Shown here piece by piece: positions 36,694 through 45,399 of a stretch of DNA of 64,000 nucleotides. Within the stretch, counting starts at the first letter, position 1, and each line of letters begins with the position of its first letter. The translations under genes were made by a program, and so were the position numbers. Source of the DNA: JBGPTK01 sp963797765. GTDB taxonomy: Bacteria; Acidobacteriota; Terriglobia; Acidiferrales; UBA7541. The notes under the pieces are model-generated. The model had not been told where the DNA came from. It did not search any database and saw only the letters and a program-made list of their open reading frames with translations. Location: contig CAWCQU010000002.1 of assembly GCA_963797765.1 (NCBI GenBank), positions 372,001 to 436,000 on the forward strand. The letters are read 5' to 3'.

Positions 36694-38592
36694 ATGAAAA
36701 TTATTGTAGCCGACAAAATCAGCGAGCGCGGCATGGCTCTGCTGCGGGAAACGGGATGGGAAATCGTGCAGCCCACGGCTGCGGCCTTGCCGCAGGAAAT
36801 TGCGAATGCCGACGGACTGGTGGTCCGCAGCGCCACCAAAGTGACGGCCGAATTGCTGGAGCACGCAAAACAATTGCGCGTGGTGGGCCGTGCCGGAGTG
36901 GGCATCGACAATATCGATCTCGACGCCGCCACGCATCACGGCGTCCTGGTGATGAATACGCCTGGCGGAAATTCCGTCAGCGTGGCCGAACATACCTTTG
37001 CGCTGCTGCTGGCAATGGCCCGCTCGGTTCCGCGATTGAGCGCGGCGATTCACGCGGGCCGCTGGGAAAAATCCGGCGGCACTGGCACCGAACTGCGCGG
37101 CAAAACTCTGGGCTTGGTCGGCCTCGGCCGCGTGGGAACGGAAGTGGCGCAGCGCGCCCGCGCGTTCGAAATGAAAGTGCTGGCATACGACCCCTACGTC
37201 AGCGCCGGCGTGGCTGGAGAACTGGATGTGGAGCTTGCTCCGCTGGATGATTTGCTGGCGCGTTCTGATTTTATTTCCTTGCATACGGGACTCAACACCG
37301 CCACCGAGAAAATGATCAATGCCGCTTCCATCGCGCGCATGAAGCGCGGCGCGCGAATCATCAACGCCGCTCGCGGTGAATTGGTGGACGAAGCCGCACT
37401 TGCGGAAGCGCTGCAATCGGGCCAACTGGCCGGCGCCGCGGTGGATACATTCGCGGAAGAGCCGCCCACAAACTCACCTCTGATCGGCCTTGCGAACGTG
37501 ATCGCCACTCCGCACATCGCGGGATCCACCGCCGAGGCTCAGGAGGAAGTGGGAACTTTAATCGCGCAACAGGTGCGCGATTATCTGACCGACGGCGTGA
37601 TTCGCAACGCGGTAAATTTGCCCGCCCTTTCGCCGGAACAATACCGGCGCGTGCGGCCTTACCTGGTTTTGGCCGAACGATTGGGCACATTTGTATCTCA
37701 GGCTGTAACGGGGCGCACCGGAAGCGTGCGAATTCGCTACGCGGGCGAGCCAGCGGAACTCGGCACACATGTACTTCGCAACGCCGTGTTAGTGGGCGTG
37801 CTGAATGGCGTGCACGATGAACGGGTGAATTTGGTGAACGCAGCCGCGATCGCGGCTGAGCGCGGTTTGCTTGTGGACGAGCAGACGCGGCGGCGCGAGC
37901 GCGGTTTTCCCAATACGCTCGAAGTGGCGCTGGCTGCCGCGGAGGACAATTCGCGGGAACTCGCGGTGGAAGGGACTGTGCTAAATGACGGCTCTGCGCG
38001 CATCCTGCGCTTTGACAATATCGAACTCGAGGCGCCGCTCGAGGGCACTCTGCTGCTTACACGCAATCGCGACGTGCCCGGCGTGATCGGCCAGATCGGA
38101 ACTACTCTCGGCGGCCGCGGTGTGAACATTGCTACATTTGCGCTGGGCCGCCGCTCGCCAACGCGCGGCGCGGAGGCTGTCGCGCTGGTTCGCCTGGACG
38201 GAGAAGTTGACGATTCCGTTGTGAACGCGGTCCGCGCAATTCCTTCCATCACCGAGGCGCGCTTGATCCGTTTGCCGGCGAGCAAAGCAAGTTCGGACGA
38301 GATGGCATTTAGCTTGTCCAAATCAACCTTTGATTACGCCCATGGGGCGCAGGCGCGCCACCTTTCGCGCGAGGCCGGCGTTGTGCACTACGTCCACTAC
38401 GGCGTCGATATCTTTGTAGGCGTCGGGAATTTCTTCCAGAATGCCGTCGCGTGTTTCCGAGCGAAGAATAATTCCCTGGTCCTCCAATTTTTTCGTTTCC
38501 ACGCGGACGTCACGGCCTTTCTTGGCCGCCGTGCGAGACATCGCGCGCCCCGCGCCGTGGCACACGGTGCCAAAAGTTTCTTCCATCGCTAG
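36694..38592 (+). CDS. serA: D-3-phosphoglycerate dehydrogenase with an unusual C-terminal read-on
   Basis: 632 residues as read. The catalytic and NAD-binding part has GLVVRSATKVTAEL, GRAGVGIDNIDLDAA, the GLVGLGRVG nucleotide loop, NAARGELVDEAAL and the catalytic histidine region PHIAGSTAEAQEE. An intervening domain and a C-terminal ACT domain (TRNRDVPGVIGQIGTTLGGRGVNI) follow. The family normally ends near residue 530, matching ITEARLIRL here. The frame then runs on about 100 residues, 90 of them antisense to rtcB, because no stop occurs. Either this tail is real, or an indel removed the stop. It catalyses the first step of serine synthesis. Confidence 0.92.
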   Translation: MKIIVADKISERGMALLRETGWEIVQPTAAALPQEIANADGLVVRSATKVTAELLEHAKQLRVVGRAGVGIDNIDLDAATHHGVLVMNTPGGNSVSVAEHTFALLLAMARSVPRLSAAIHAGRWEKSGGTGTELRGKTLGLVGLGRVGTEVAQRARAFEMKVLAYDPYVSAGVAGELDVELAPLDDLLARSDFISLHTGLNTATEKMINAASIARMKRGARIINAARGELVDEAALAEALQSGQLAGAAVDTFAEEPPTNSPLIGLANVIATPHIAGSTAEAQEEVGTLIAQQVRDYLTDGVIRNAVNLPALSPEQYRRVRPYLVLAERLGTFVSQAVTGRTGSVRIRYAGEPAELGTHVLRNAVLVGVLNGVHDERVNLVNAAAIAAERGLLVDEQTRRRERGFPNTLEVALAAAEDNSRELAVEGTVLNDGSARILRFDNIELEAPLEGTLLLTRNRDVPGVIGQIGTTLGGRGVNIATFALGRRSPTRGAEAVALVRLDGEVDDSVVNAVRAIPSITEARLIRLPASKASSDEMAFSLSKSTFDYAHGAQARHLSREAGVVHYVHYGVDIFVGVGNFFQNAVACFRAKNNSLVLQFFRFHADVTAFLGRRARHRAPRAVAHGAKSFFHR

Positions 38593-39768
38593 GTCCGTCC
38601 CGGCCAGAACGTAACTCGCCGTCCCCATCGATCCGGGAATCAACACGGGCTGTCCAGCGTCGTGGTATGCATCCGGCAATCCTGGCGAGCCCGCCGGAAA
38701 CGATCTTGTGGCGCCTTTGCGATGCACCAATACTTCGCGTTCTTCTCCATTCACCTGGTGTCGCTCGCGCTTGGCGATGTTGTGCGCCACGTCATACACC
38801 ACCCGAAGCTGCGGATCGCCGCCCAAAACTTTGCGGAATGCGCCGCGCGTAAAATGGGTGATCGCTTGACGATTCGCCCATGCAAAATTCGCGGCCGCTG
38901 CCATCGCGCCCAGATAATCTTTCCCCTCTTCGCTGTGCATCGGGACGCAGGCAAGTTGGCGATCGGGCAGCTCGATGGAATAGCGGCGCATCGCTTCATT
39001 CATCGTCTTCAGAAAATCGGTGCACACCTGGTGCCCCAGCCCGCGCGAGCCGCAGTGGATCAGCACCACCACCTGGTTCAAACGCAATCCGAAACGTTCC
39101 GCGATTTCCGACTCTAGAATTTTTTCCACGTACTGCACTTCCAGAAAATGATTGCCGCTGCCCAGCGTGCCCAGTTGCGTGCGCCCGCGCTGCTTCGCAC
39201 GATCGGAAACCTTGCTGGGATCGGCTCCCGCCATCGCGCCAGATTCCTCGCAAAACTCCAGATCAGCCGGCACACCATAGCCGTGCTCCACCACCCACCC
39301 TGCGCCGCGCTTGAGCACTTCGTTCAAATCCGCAAAGTCCAACGGAATCATTCCCTTGGAGCCTGTGCCAGACGGCACGTCGCGGAAAAGTTGGTTCACA
39401 AGTTCACGCAATTTCGGCGTCACTTCTTCGCGATCGAGCGAACTTCCCAGCAATCGCACTCCGCAATTAATGTCGAATCCCACGCCGCCCGGCGACACCA
39501 CTCCCATGCGAATATCCGTGGCTGCCACTCCGCCGATCGGAAATCCGTAACCCTGATGGATATCCGGCATCGCCAGCGACCGGCCCACAATTCCCGGCAG
39601 AAACGCCACGTTCATTGCTTGCTCGATGGAAAGATCTTGCACGATCGCATCGAGCAGGCGCTCGTCGGCGTAAATCAGGGCGTCCGTTCGCATACCCGCC
39701 TTGGTAGATCGCGGCACCAGCCAGCGATAGCGGTCCAGTTTCCGCAATTGATTTTTCTGAATTGCCAT
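38323..39768 (-). CDS. rtcB: RNA-splicing ligase RtcB
   Basis: 481 residues from the ATG at 39768 (MAIQKNQLRKLDRYRWLVPR); the longer frame to 39894 lacks homology. Key motifs are MPDIHQGYGFPIGG, VGFDINCGVRLL with the metal-binding cysteine, LIHCGSRGLGHQVCTDFL, and VCHGAGRAMSRTAA with the GMP-carrying histidine region. RtcB joins 2',3'-cyclic phosphate and 5'-hydroxyl RNA ends using GTP and manganese, in RNA repair or tRNA splicing. No archease or rtcR gene is adjacent. Its 3' end overlaps the serA frame by 270 bp tail to tail. Confidence 0.95.
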   Translation of the reverse strand: MAIQKNQLRKLDRYRWLVPRSTKAGMRTDALIYADERLLDAIVQDLSIEQAMNVAFLPGIVGRSLAMPDIHQGYGFPIGGVAATDIRMGVVSPGGVGFDINCGVRLLGSSLDREEVTPKLRELVNQLFRDVPSGTGSKGMIPLDFADLNEVLKRGAGWVVEHGYGVPADLEFCEESGAMAGADPSKVSDRAKQRGRTQLGTLGSGNHFLEVQYVEKILESEIAERFGLRLNQVVVLIHCGSRGLGHQVCTDFLKTMNEAMRRYSIELPDRQLACVPMHSEEGKDYLGAMAAAANFAWANRQAITHFTRGAFRKVLGGDPQLRVVYDVAHNIAKRERHQVNGEEREVLVHRKGATRSFPAGSPGLPDAYHDAGQPVLIPGSMGTASYVLAGTDLAMEETFGTVCHGAGRAMSRTAAKKGRDVRVETKKLEDQGIILRSETRDGILEEIPDAYKDIDAVVDVVHNAGLARKVARLRPMGVIKG

Positions 39769-39951
39769 AAATTTATAAAATGGGACTGTGAAATCGCGCG
39801 GGGCGAATGACTCGCCAGGGAATGAAATCCTGCCCGCCACAGCATTATAGACCGCGGAAGCGAGAAAGGAACAAGCTCGCAGAATCACGAACAATTCGCG
39901 GGGTTGAAGCGCGGAAAAGGCGGAATTGCGAAAGGTTTATTTAGAACAGCG

Positions 39952-40377
39952 TTACGTTGCTGCGGGAATTCCCCGCCGCTGATGCGAGGTGAGCGCGGCG
40001 CGTCCCACGGCCATCGCTTGATGCAGAGCGTTTGAAACGATTTGCTGCATTTCCGCGCGGCGGTAGGGAGACGCGATGAAATCGAATGCGCCAAGCCGCA
40101 TCGCTTCCAAATATTCGCGCGTATCCGGCAAACGAGAAGCGACCACCACCGGGATTTTCGTCGACTCCGCGGATTGCAACAACTCGCGAAAGCCGCCGCC
40201 CGCCAACTGCGCATCGCAAATCATCAGCGAAATTGTTTCTTTCGCCAGCAAAACACGGGCTTCTTCGAGCGAAGAAACCACCGCGGAATCAATGCCACAT
40301 TCGACGAGCAATTTCCTAAGGGAGTGCCCATTTTCTAAGTCGGAGCTTGCAACTAAAATCTTCGCTGACTGGGTCAT
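39952..40377 (-). CDS. single-domain receiver protein with degenerate active site
   Basis: 141 residues, start supported by GGAGG 5 nt ahead. The fold matches a CheY-like receiver: ILVASSDLENGHSLRKLL, MICDAQLAGGG with the candidate phospho-acceptor Asp, VVVASRLPDTREYLEAM and FDFIASPYRRAEM. The paired acidic residues after beta-1 (usually DD) are serines, and the conserved lysine before proline is a serine (ASPY). Phosphorylation chemistry is therefore doubtful. It may be a pseudo-receiver working by protein contact. No kinase is adjacent. Confidence 0.82.
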   Translation of the reverse strand: MTQSAKILVASSDLENGHSLRKLLVECGIDSAVVSSLEEARVLLAKETISLMICDAQLAGGGFRELLQSAESTKIPVVVASRLPDTREYLEAMRLGAFDFIASPYRRAEMQQIVSNALHQAMAVGRAALTSHQRRGIPAAT

Positions 40378-40701
40378 GTTTACCTCCTGCGGGAGGCACG
40401 CTGGCCGCGGACCAGTTGCTTTTTTGGAAGGGAACTGGCCGGAAGCGACGGAAAGTGAAATTGAGTCCGCGACCGCGCTTCTCTGAGTTTTTGAAGGTAA
40501 GCCTGAAGAATGAAGTTGTCAACAGTACTTACGCACAATTTTTAACCGCTTGAAAAATCCGCACTATCGCGGACGATCGAAAAGGTTTCAATTTGTAACC
40601 GGCTTCCCGTCGATTGCCCAGAGACCCGCCAGTGGGCCAAATTGTTTTTTTGCCGATAGCAATTAAGTGCCCCAAAAGGAGCGGACGGTTTCCAGAGGGA
40701 A

Positions 40702-41004
40702 ATGCTTAAAAATCAACCGGATTATGGGGACGACAGGACAGAACCAAGAGTAGGGATCATGACGGTTGTTGAAGTCCTGTGGGTAGACGAAGCTGGAACT
40801 CCGCGCATCACTCCCGGCAAGCTCGAAGATAAATCCCGCAGCGGGGCCAGTATTCGGATCAAGGAACCGATTGGCGCGGGGTCAATGCTGACTCTCCGGT
40901 GGCACAGGGGACAATGTTCAGGCACAGTTCGATACTGCCACCGGGATCGCACGGAATACGTTTTAGGATTTCAACGGGACTCCCCGGAACCCGATCCTCG
41001 GTAG
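40702..41004 (+). CDS. small PilZ-like protein
   Basis: 100 residues, ATG preceded by AGAGGGAA. DDRTEPRVGIMTVVEVLW and LEDKSRSGASIRIKEPI give the arginine-containing N-terminal motif and the (D/N)xSxxG-like motif of PilZ domains. The RxxxR signature is incomplete (RTEPR), so cyclic di-GMP binding is not assured. It lies alone between the receiver gene and the tRNA. Confidence 0.65.
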   Translation: MLKNQPDYGDDRTEPRVGIMTVVEVLWVDEAGTPRITPGKLEDKSRSGASIRIKEPIGAGSMLTLRWHRGQCSGTVRYCHRDRTEYVLGFQRDSPEPDPR

Positions 41005-41217
41005 ACTCCGAAGCAGAGCCAGGGCGCGGCCCTTCGAAGCTCCTTTCGTTTCTTAGGGCAAGCAGGTAAACGTGAAGCCGGCCCCTACATTGATATTCTC
41101 TTTGGAATTCTCATCTTGCAGCGCCGAATCAGAGGCAGGAATCTGGCCCAGTTACTTGCTCGTGTGCTATCCTCTTTTCTCCGCTCGGGTGGCGCAGTTT
41201 CATCCGAGTGCGCCAGT

Positions 41218-41294
<77 letters not shown>

Positions 41295-41524
41295 TTTTTT
41301 CAATATAATTTCCCGTCTTCTTGCGGCGTGCGGTTGCTGCCCTAGCGAGACTATACGCGGCCACCAGATGGGACGGATCGCTTCCAGAGCCCCATGAGCG
41401 TAGCCGGCGGCCATTCCTGAACGGAGTTACGCCTGATCTGGATGGACCACCTGCGCGTTTAGGCGCCAGCCTTAGAACAACACTGTCGTGGCCTTCGTTT
41501 CACTGCAGGTTGGCAGGCGGGATA

Positions 41525-42439
41525 CTAATCCGTGCGTGGCGTCGCGCTGGCGAGCGCGAGAATCGCTCCGGCAAACAGGAGGGTGTCCGCGAAGTAGTTG
41601 ATTCCCTCAATCTTGATCGCGGTGCTCGGGTCGGACATCTGCACGATCAGGATCGGTCCGTAGATGAACAATACCAGCAGCAAAATCCAAGTACCAAGAT
41701 AAGTTGCCGCCATCCGCGTTTTCTTCGCCAGCAGAATGCTTGCCCCGGCAACCAGAAGAATTGCGCCGGTCAGATAGCCGATCAGCAGGCGCCCAGGAAT
41801 CCACGCAGGCATCAGTTTTGCGAGCGGGACTCCGGGGCATGCCGCCGGGTGCAGAAAATGCTCAACGCCGAAAAATAGAGCGGCGATCGCGATCAGCAAC
41901 CGGCCCACGGTTATGAGCTTGCTTCCAATTGGCCCGCGCATCGCGCTTCCCGCGAGAATCCAGCCTCCACCGGCGAAAGACAATTCGCGGATGGCCAACG
42001 TCCATGCAAACCTGTTTCTGGGGTCGGCGAGAGCTCCCGGGATGTCCAACAACACCACAAAAAGGAACATCATCATCCCGAACAACAGGCCGGACCAGCG
42101 CACCTGAATCTTTGTGGCTATGCTTAAAGAGGCGAATAGAAGCGCAAAACCGGCAAAATACGCCCAAAACAATCGCCACGGCATGTAAGTGGGTACCGCG
42201 GGCAAGACGAAGTTCACGGCTGAAAGATGCAGGGCGCCGAAGACCGCCAAGGGTATGGCGAAACACAAATTGCTTAACGCTACGATTTTGTCCAGGCCGC
42301 CGGCCCGCGCGATATCGGTCTTCGCAGCCCACAGCGCAACCAGGAAAAGTACGATGCCGGCGCAGCACATCGAAACCACTATGGGAGAGAACCCAAAAAA
42401 TATGGCGAGAATGGCCGTGTGCATGTGGATGCCAAGCAT
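41525..42439 (-). CDS. polytopic membrane protein, DoxX-like
   Basis: 304 residues with about eight to nine hydrophobic helices. Part of it (FGVEHFLHPAACPGVPLAKLMPAWIPGRLLIGYLTGAILL in outline) resembles DoxX-type membrane proteins. The function is unknown, with weak family links to small-molecule or redox-related membrane roles. It is the only gene between the tRNA-Pro and the first tRNA 3' copy, so it looks like cargo of a former tRNA-integrated element. A start at MHTAIL a few codons on is equally possible. Confidence 0.75.
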   Translation of the reverse strand: MLGIHMHTAILAIFFGFSPIVVSMCCAGIVLFLVALWAAKTDIARAGGLDKIVALSNLCFAIPLAVFGALHLSAVNFVLPAVPTYMPWRLFWAYFAGFALLFASLSIATKIQVRWSGLLFGMMMFLFVVLLDIPGALADPRNRFAWTLAIRELSFAGGGWILAGSAMRGPIGSKLITVGRLLIAIAALFFGVEHFLHPAACPGVPLAKLMPAWIPGRLLIGYLTGAILLVAGASILLAKKTRMAATYLGTWILLLVLFIYGPILIVQMSDPSTAIKIEGINYFADTLLFAGAILALASATPRTD

Positions 42440-42539
42440 AAGCTCGCGTGCTCTATCTGGGAGACAATTTGCCGGTCAATGCAGTTTAAATTATACAACG
42501 GAGGGTAGTTGAGGGCATTTTTTTGTGAAGCTGATCCGA

Positions 42540-42579
42540 GATCAGGGGGCCGGAGGTTCAGATCCTCTTGCCCCGACCA
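42540..42579 (+). repeat. degraded 3' half of tRNA-Pro, first copy
   Basis: ATCAGGGGGCCGGAGGTTCA followed by GATCCTCTTGCCCCGACCA repeats bases about 41255-41294 of the tRNA with a few changes. The following CATTACTTTCAAT also resembles the DNA after the tRNA (CATTTTTTCAAT). It is a likely old attachment site. Confidence 0.7.
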
Positions 42580-43384
42580 TTACTTTCAATGAGATATCCA
42601 GGACTTCTGGTCTTCTGTCAAAATGACTGCGGATAATTTTCTAAATAGTCAGATCCACATACAATCTGCAAAAGGCATTCGAAGCTGAAACGCGCAGCGT
42701 CTACCGCTTGCAGCAGTGATCGCGTTCGTGCTGCAGAAACTCGCTCTGGGGAATTCTGGGAGTGGGTGTTCCCCTGGTGGTCACGGTGAAGCAAGCCGGA
42801 TTCCCCAACTGGAAAGTGACGTCGGAACAAAAAAGAGATTCAATTGACATTTGGGGGAAGGAGAGGCCTCGGCGGGGAGCGGCCAGGCCCGGCAAACACC
42901 TGGCAGGAAAAAATCCATTGATACGGCGAGGACGAGCCATTTCCAGGAAAATCGTCCCGCGTTTTCTGCACAATCCCAATTGCTGCCAAGATGAAAGTGT
43001 TTGCATATCGCAGGTATGCCGGATTTGGACTTCGAGTACCGGCAGTACCCTCGAGGGAAAAACCATTGTTAAATCTTCAACGAATTCTGGGTTTTCGTTA
43101 ATTTTCACGCGCGAACAGCGAGTACCAATTCAGCCAAACAAAGGAATCTTGTGCGTTCTGGAGCCTTCGTCTTTATAGAACCATATTCACACCACCCCTC
43201 CTGCTCCAGTGGGAAGAGGCGCGGACTGCCTCCCCCATCCATCCCGTAAAATCGGGCGGCGCCATAAATCTGAATAAAATTGGCCGGTTCCAAGTCGAGA
43301 TTGTGAGTACTGTAGCTCTTGACTGGTTTTGAGGAGTGTGAGAAATAAAGCCCCGCCTCGTCCCGTCGGATTCGGAGGGAAAAA
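42580..43384. other. about 800 bp without a recognisable gene
   Basis: Overlapping frames on both strands (for example 42762-43178) have no family traits and skewed composition. The stretch lies inside the islet between the two tRNA-derived repeats and may be decayed DNA. Confidence 0.5.
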
Positions 43385-45191
43385 ATGAAGGTTTTTCTGT
43401 CTACTATTGCTCTGCTCTGTTCAGTTCTGTTTCTGTTGGCACGCGCGAATTCCGTAAAGGCCACGGCCGGCGACCACAAGCGGGATGGCGGCGAAAGCTC
43501 CAATTGGCAGCACGACCAGGATCGCCACGACGATTGCGATAAAGATTACGATGGGGACCGCGATGATCGCGGCCACGACTGCAAGGATAAGAAGGATGAC
43601 GGCGGTGGCAATTTTTCCTGGTGGCGGCACGAGCGCGAAAAGCGTCACCAGGAAATCAAAGATTACGTGTTGCGGCATCCCATTCAGTTTCTCTTTTTCA
43701 AAAATCAGCCGCTCGCGATTAAGCGCGACTTTTGAACTTCGTTGGCGTTCAAATGATCATGTTCCGTTTGTTTCCCGTAGATTTTTCCGGACATCTGGGG
43801 TCCGCCTCAGGACCAGATGGCGGTCATCGGATTTGGCCCGGACCAGTTTCAACCCAATCGAGTGATGCCGTTGGGCACGGGCTATGCGCTCTCCGGCGGG
43901 TTACTCAGATTCCCGGAAGCTGAAGAAATTCAGGTAAACTATGCGACGCTGACCTGTATGGGATGCCACTCCGGTGGCGTGACCCTGCGCGACGGCAATC
44001 TGGTCCGCACGATTGGCGCTCCCAATCCGGTCGGCGATTTCCTGGGCGCCATCCATCAGTCCGTCAACGATCCGCGGTATACGGTGGCGAACTTTCGAAC
44101 TGCCTTGGACGCCACTCCCCTGGGATACATCTACGGTGATCCATTGGAATTCAAGCAGGAAGCGCTGGAGCGCGCCCTGTTCGATGCGCCAGGCGGCGCG
44201 GAATACTTTCTCGCTGAGCTGAAATTCATTTCGAATCAGACTTTCGCTCGCTTCGACGCGACGATTCCTGTTTACACCTACAATGTCCCGAATCCTCCGC
44301 CGTTTACCGGACCGAACGTTATTCCGGGCCAGCTCGATGTATTCACTTTTGGCGCGGCATCGTTGTTTGATCCAAGCGTGCTCACTCCGGCGCAGATGCA
44401 AGCGTCCATGCCCGCGGCACCTTCGCCCGCCGACATTATGGCGGCCTGGGAGCAAAGCCGAGCGTCCTCACTTTCAGTGGGACGACAGCGTCAGCAGCAT
44501 CTATTTCCGCGAGACCGCGGCTTCCGCCGCCGTTTCGGCCGGTGATCCGGCATCCATCAATCAACCTAACCTGGTTCTCTCCGGCGATTTCACAATTAAT
44601 CTGCCGGCAGCGCCGTATCCTTTCGAAGTGGATTCAGAGAAAGCCGCGCGCGGTAAAAAGATTTTCCAGCAGGCCTGCATGAGCTGCCACGCTCCCGGGA
44701 ATTCCGTTTTGATGTCGCCCAGCGAGACGGGAACTGATCCCAACAGGGCAAATGTTTTTACCACTCCTTTGGTTACCGGATTGATTGCGGAGCTGCGTCA
44801 AGGATGCCTGGACCCGCAATGTTTCGGACCCGGCGGAATGCCGCTGCCAGACAGCGAGATTCTGAGTCCCACACTCCAGTACGCTTCGCTTCCGCTCGCC
44901 GGTCTCTGGGCGACGGCGCCTTACCTTCACAACGGATCAGTGCCGACTCTCTATCACTTGCTCACCGGCGAGCGCCCTTCAACGTTCTATCGCGCCAACA
45001 CAACCTACGACGAACAAAAAGTCGGCTACACTTGGGAAAAGTCCACCAGTTCGCGGGCGGTCCTCTATGACACCACTCAAGCCGGCCACTCGAACCTCGG
45101 CCACACGGGACCGCAGTTCAATGGCGGGATCGATTGGCAAAAGGAACCCAAGAAACTTCAAGACTTGTTGGAGTATTTGAAAACTCTGTAA
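43385..45191 (+). pseudogene. decayed dihaem c-type cytochrome gene, possibly RoxA-like
   Basis: The start (MKVFLSTIALLCSVLFLLA) is a signal peptide, followed by an Asp/His-rich stretch and PIQFLFFKNQPLAI. Continuation needs a frame change near 43725-43735 (FVGVQMIMFRLFP) and another near 43780. The reading then returns to the first frame (IFPDIWGPPQDQMAVIGFGP) and holds the first haem motif CMGCH. A third shift near 44445-44465 leads to FQWDDSVSSIYFRETAAS, the second haem motif CMSCH and a long C-terminal domain to 45191. The organisation is that of large dihaem cytochromes such as MauG/RoxA relatives; RoxA itself is a tentative comparison. At least three frameshifts make it a pseudogene. 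Confidence 0.75.
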
Positions 45192-45220
45192 TCGGACTGA
45201 GGGCGTCTCTGAATGAAGCT

Positions 45221-45274
45221 TGGCGCCTGGTTCGGCGCCAGGAGGCCGGAGGTTGAAATCCTTTCGCCCCGGCC
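45221..45274 (+). repeat. degraded tRNA-Pro copy, second
   Basis: GCGCCTGGTTCGGCGCCAGG, AGGCCGGAGGTTGAAATCC and TTTCGCCCCGGCCA follow the tRNA from its anticodon arm to the 3' end. The CATTCTTTTCAATCG after it matches the flank of the first copy. It marks the outer boundary of the second islet. Confidence 0.7.
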
Positions 45275-45399
45275 ATTCTTTTCAATCGCTTTTCTAGAAA
45301 TCTGATCCTTCGTTGCAGACACAATTTATCCACTCGACCAAGGAGCACGATTCCGCCAGAGACATTATTTTCGCCGCTGACGGCGTTTTCGAAGACGAT

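Noticed and set aside
36085..37425. 446-residue minus-strand frame
   Set aside because: Only its last 149 codons (YqeY-like) have family features. The upstream part is antisense to serA.
42701..43178. Overlapping 135- and 138-residue frames on both strands
   Set aside because: Neither has a recognisable domain or ribosome site, and they lie in decayed islet DNA.
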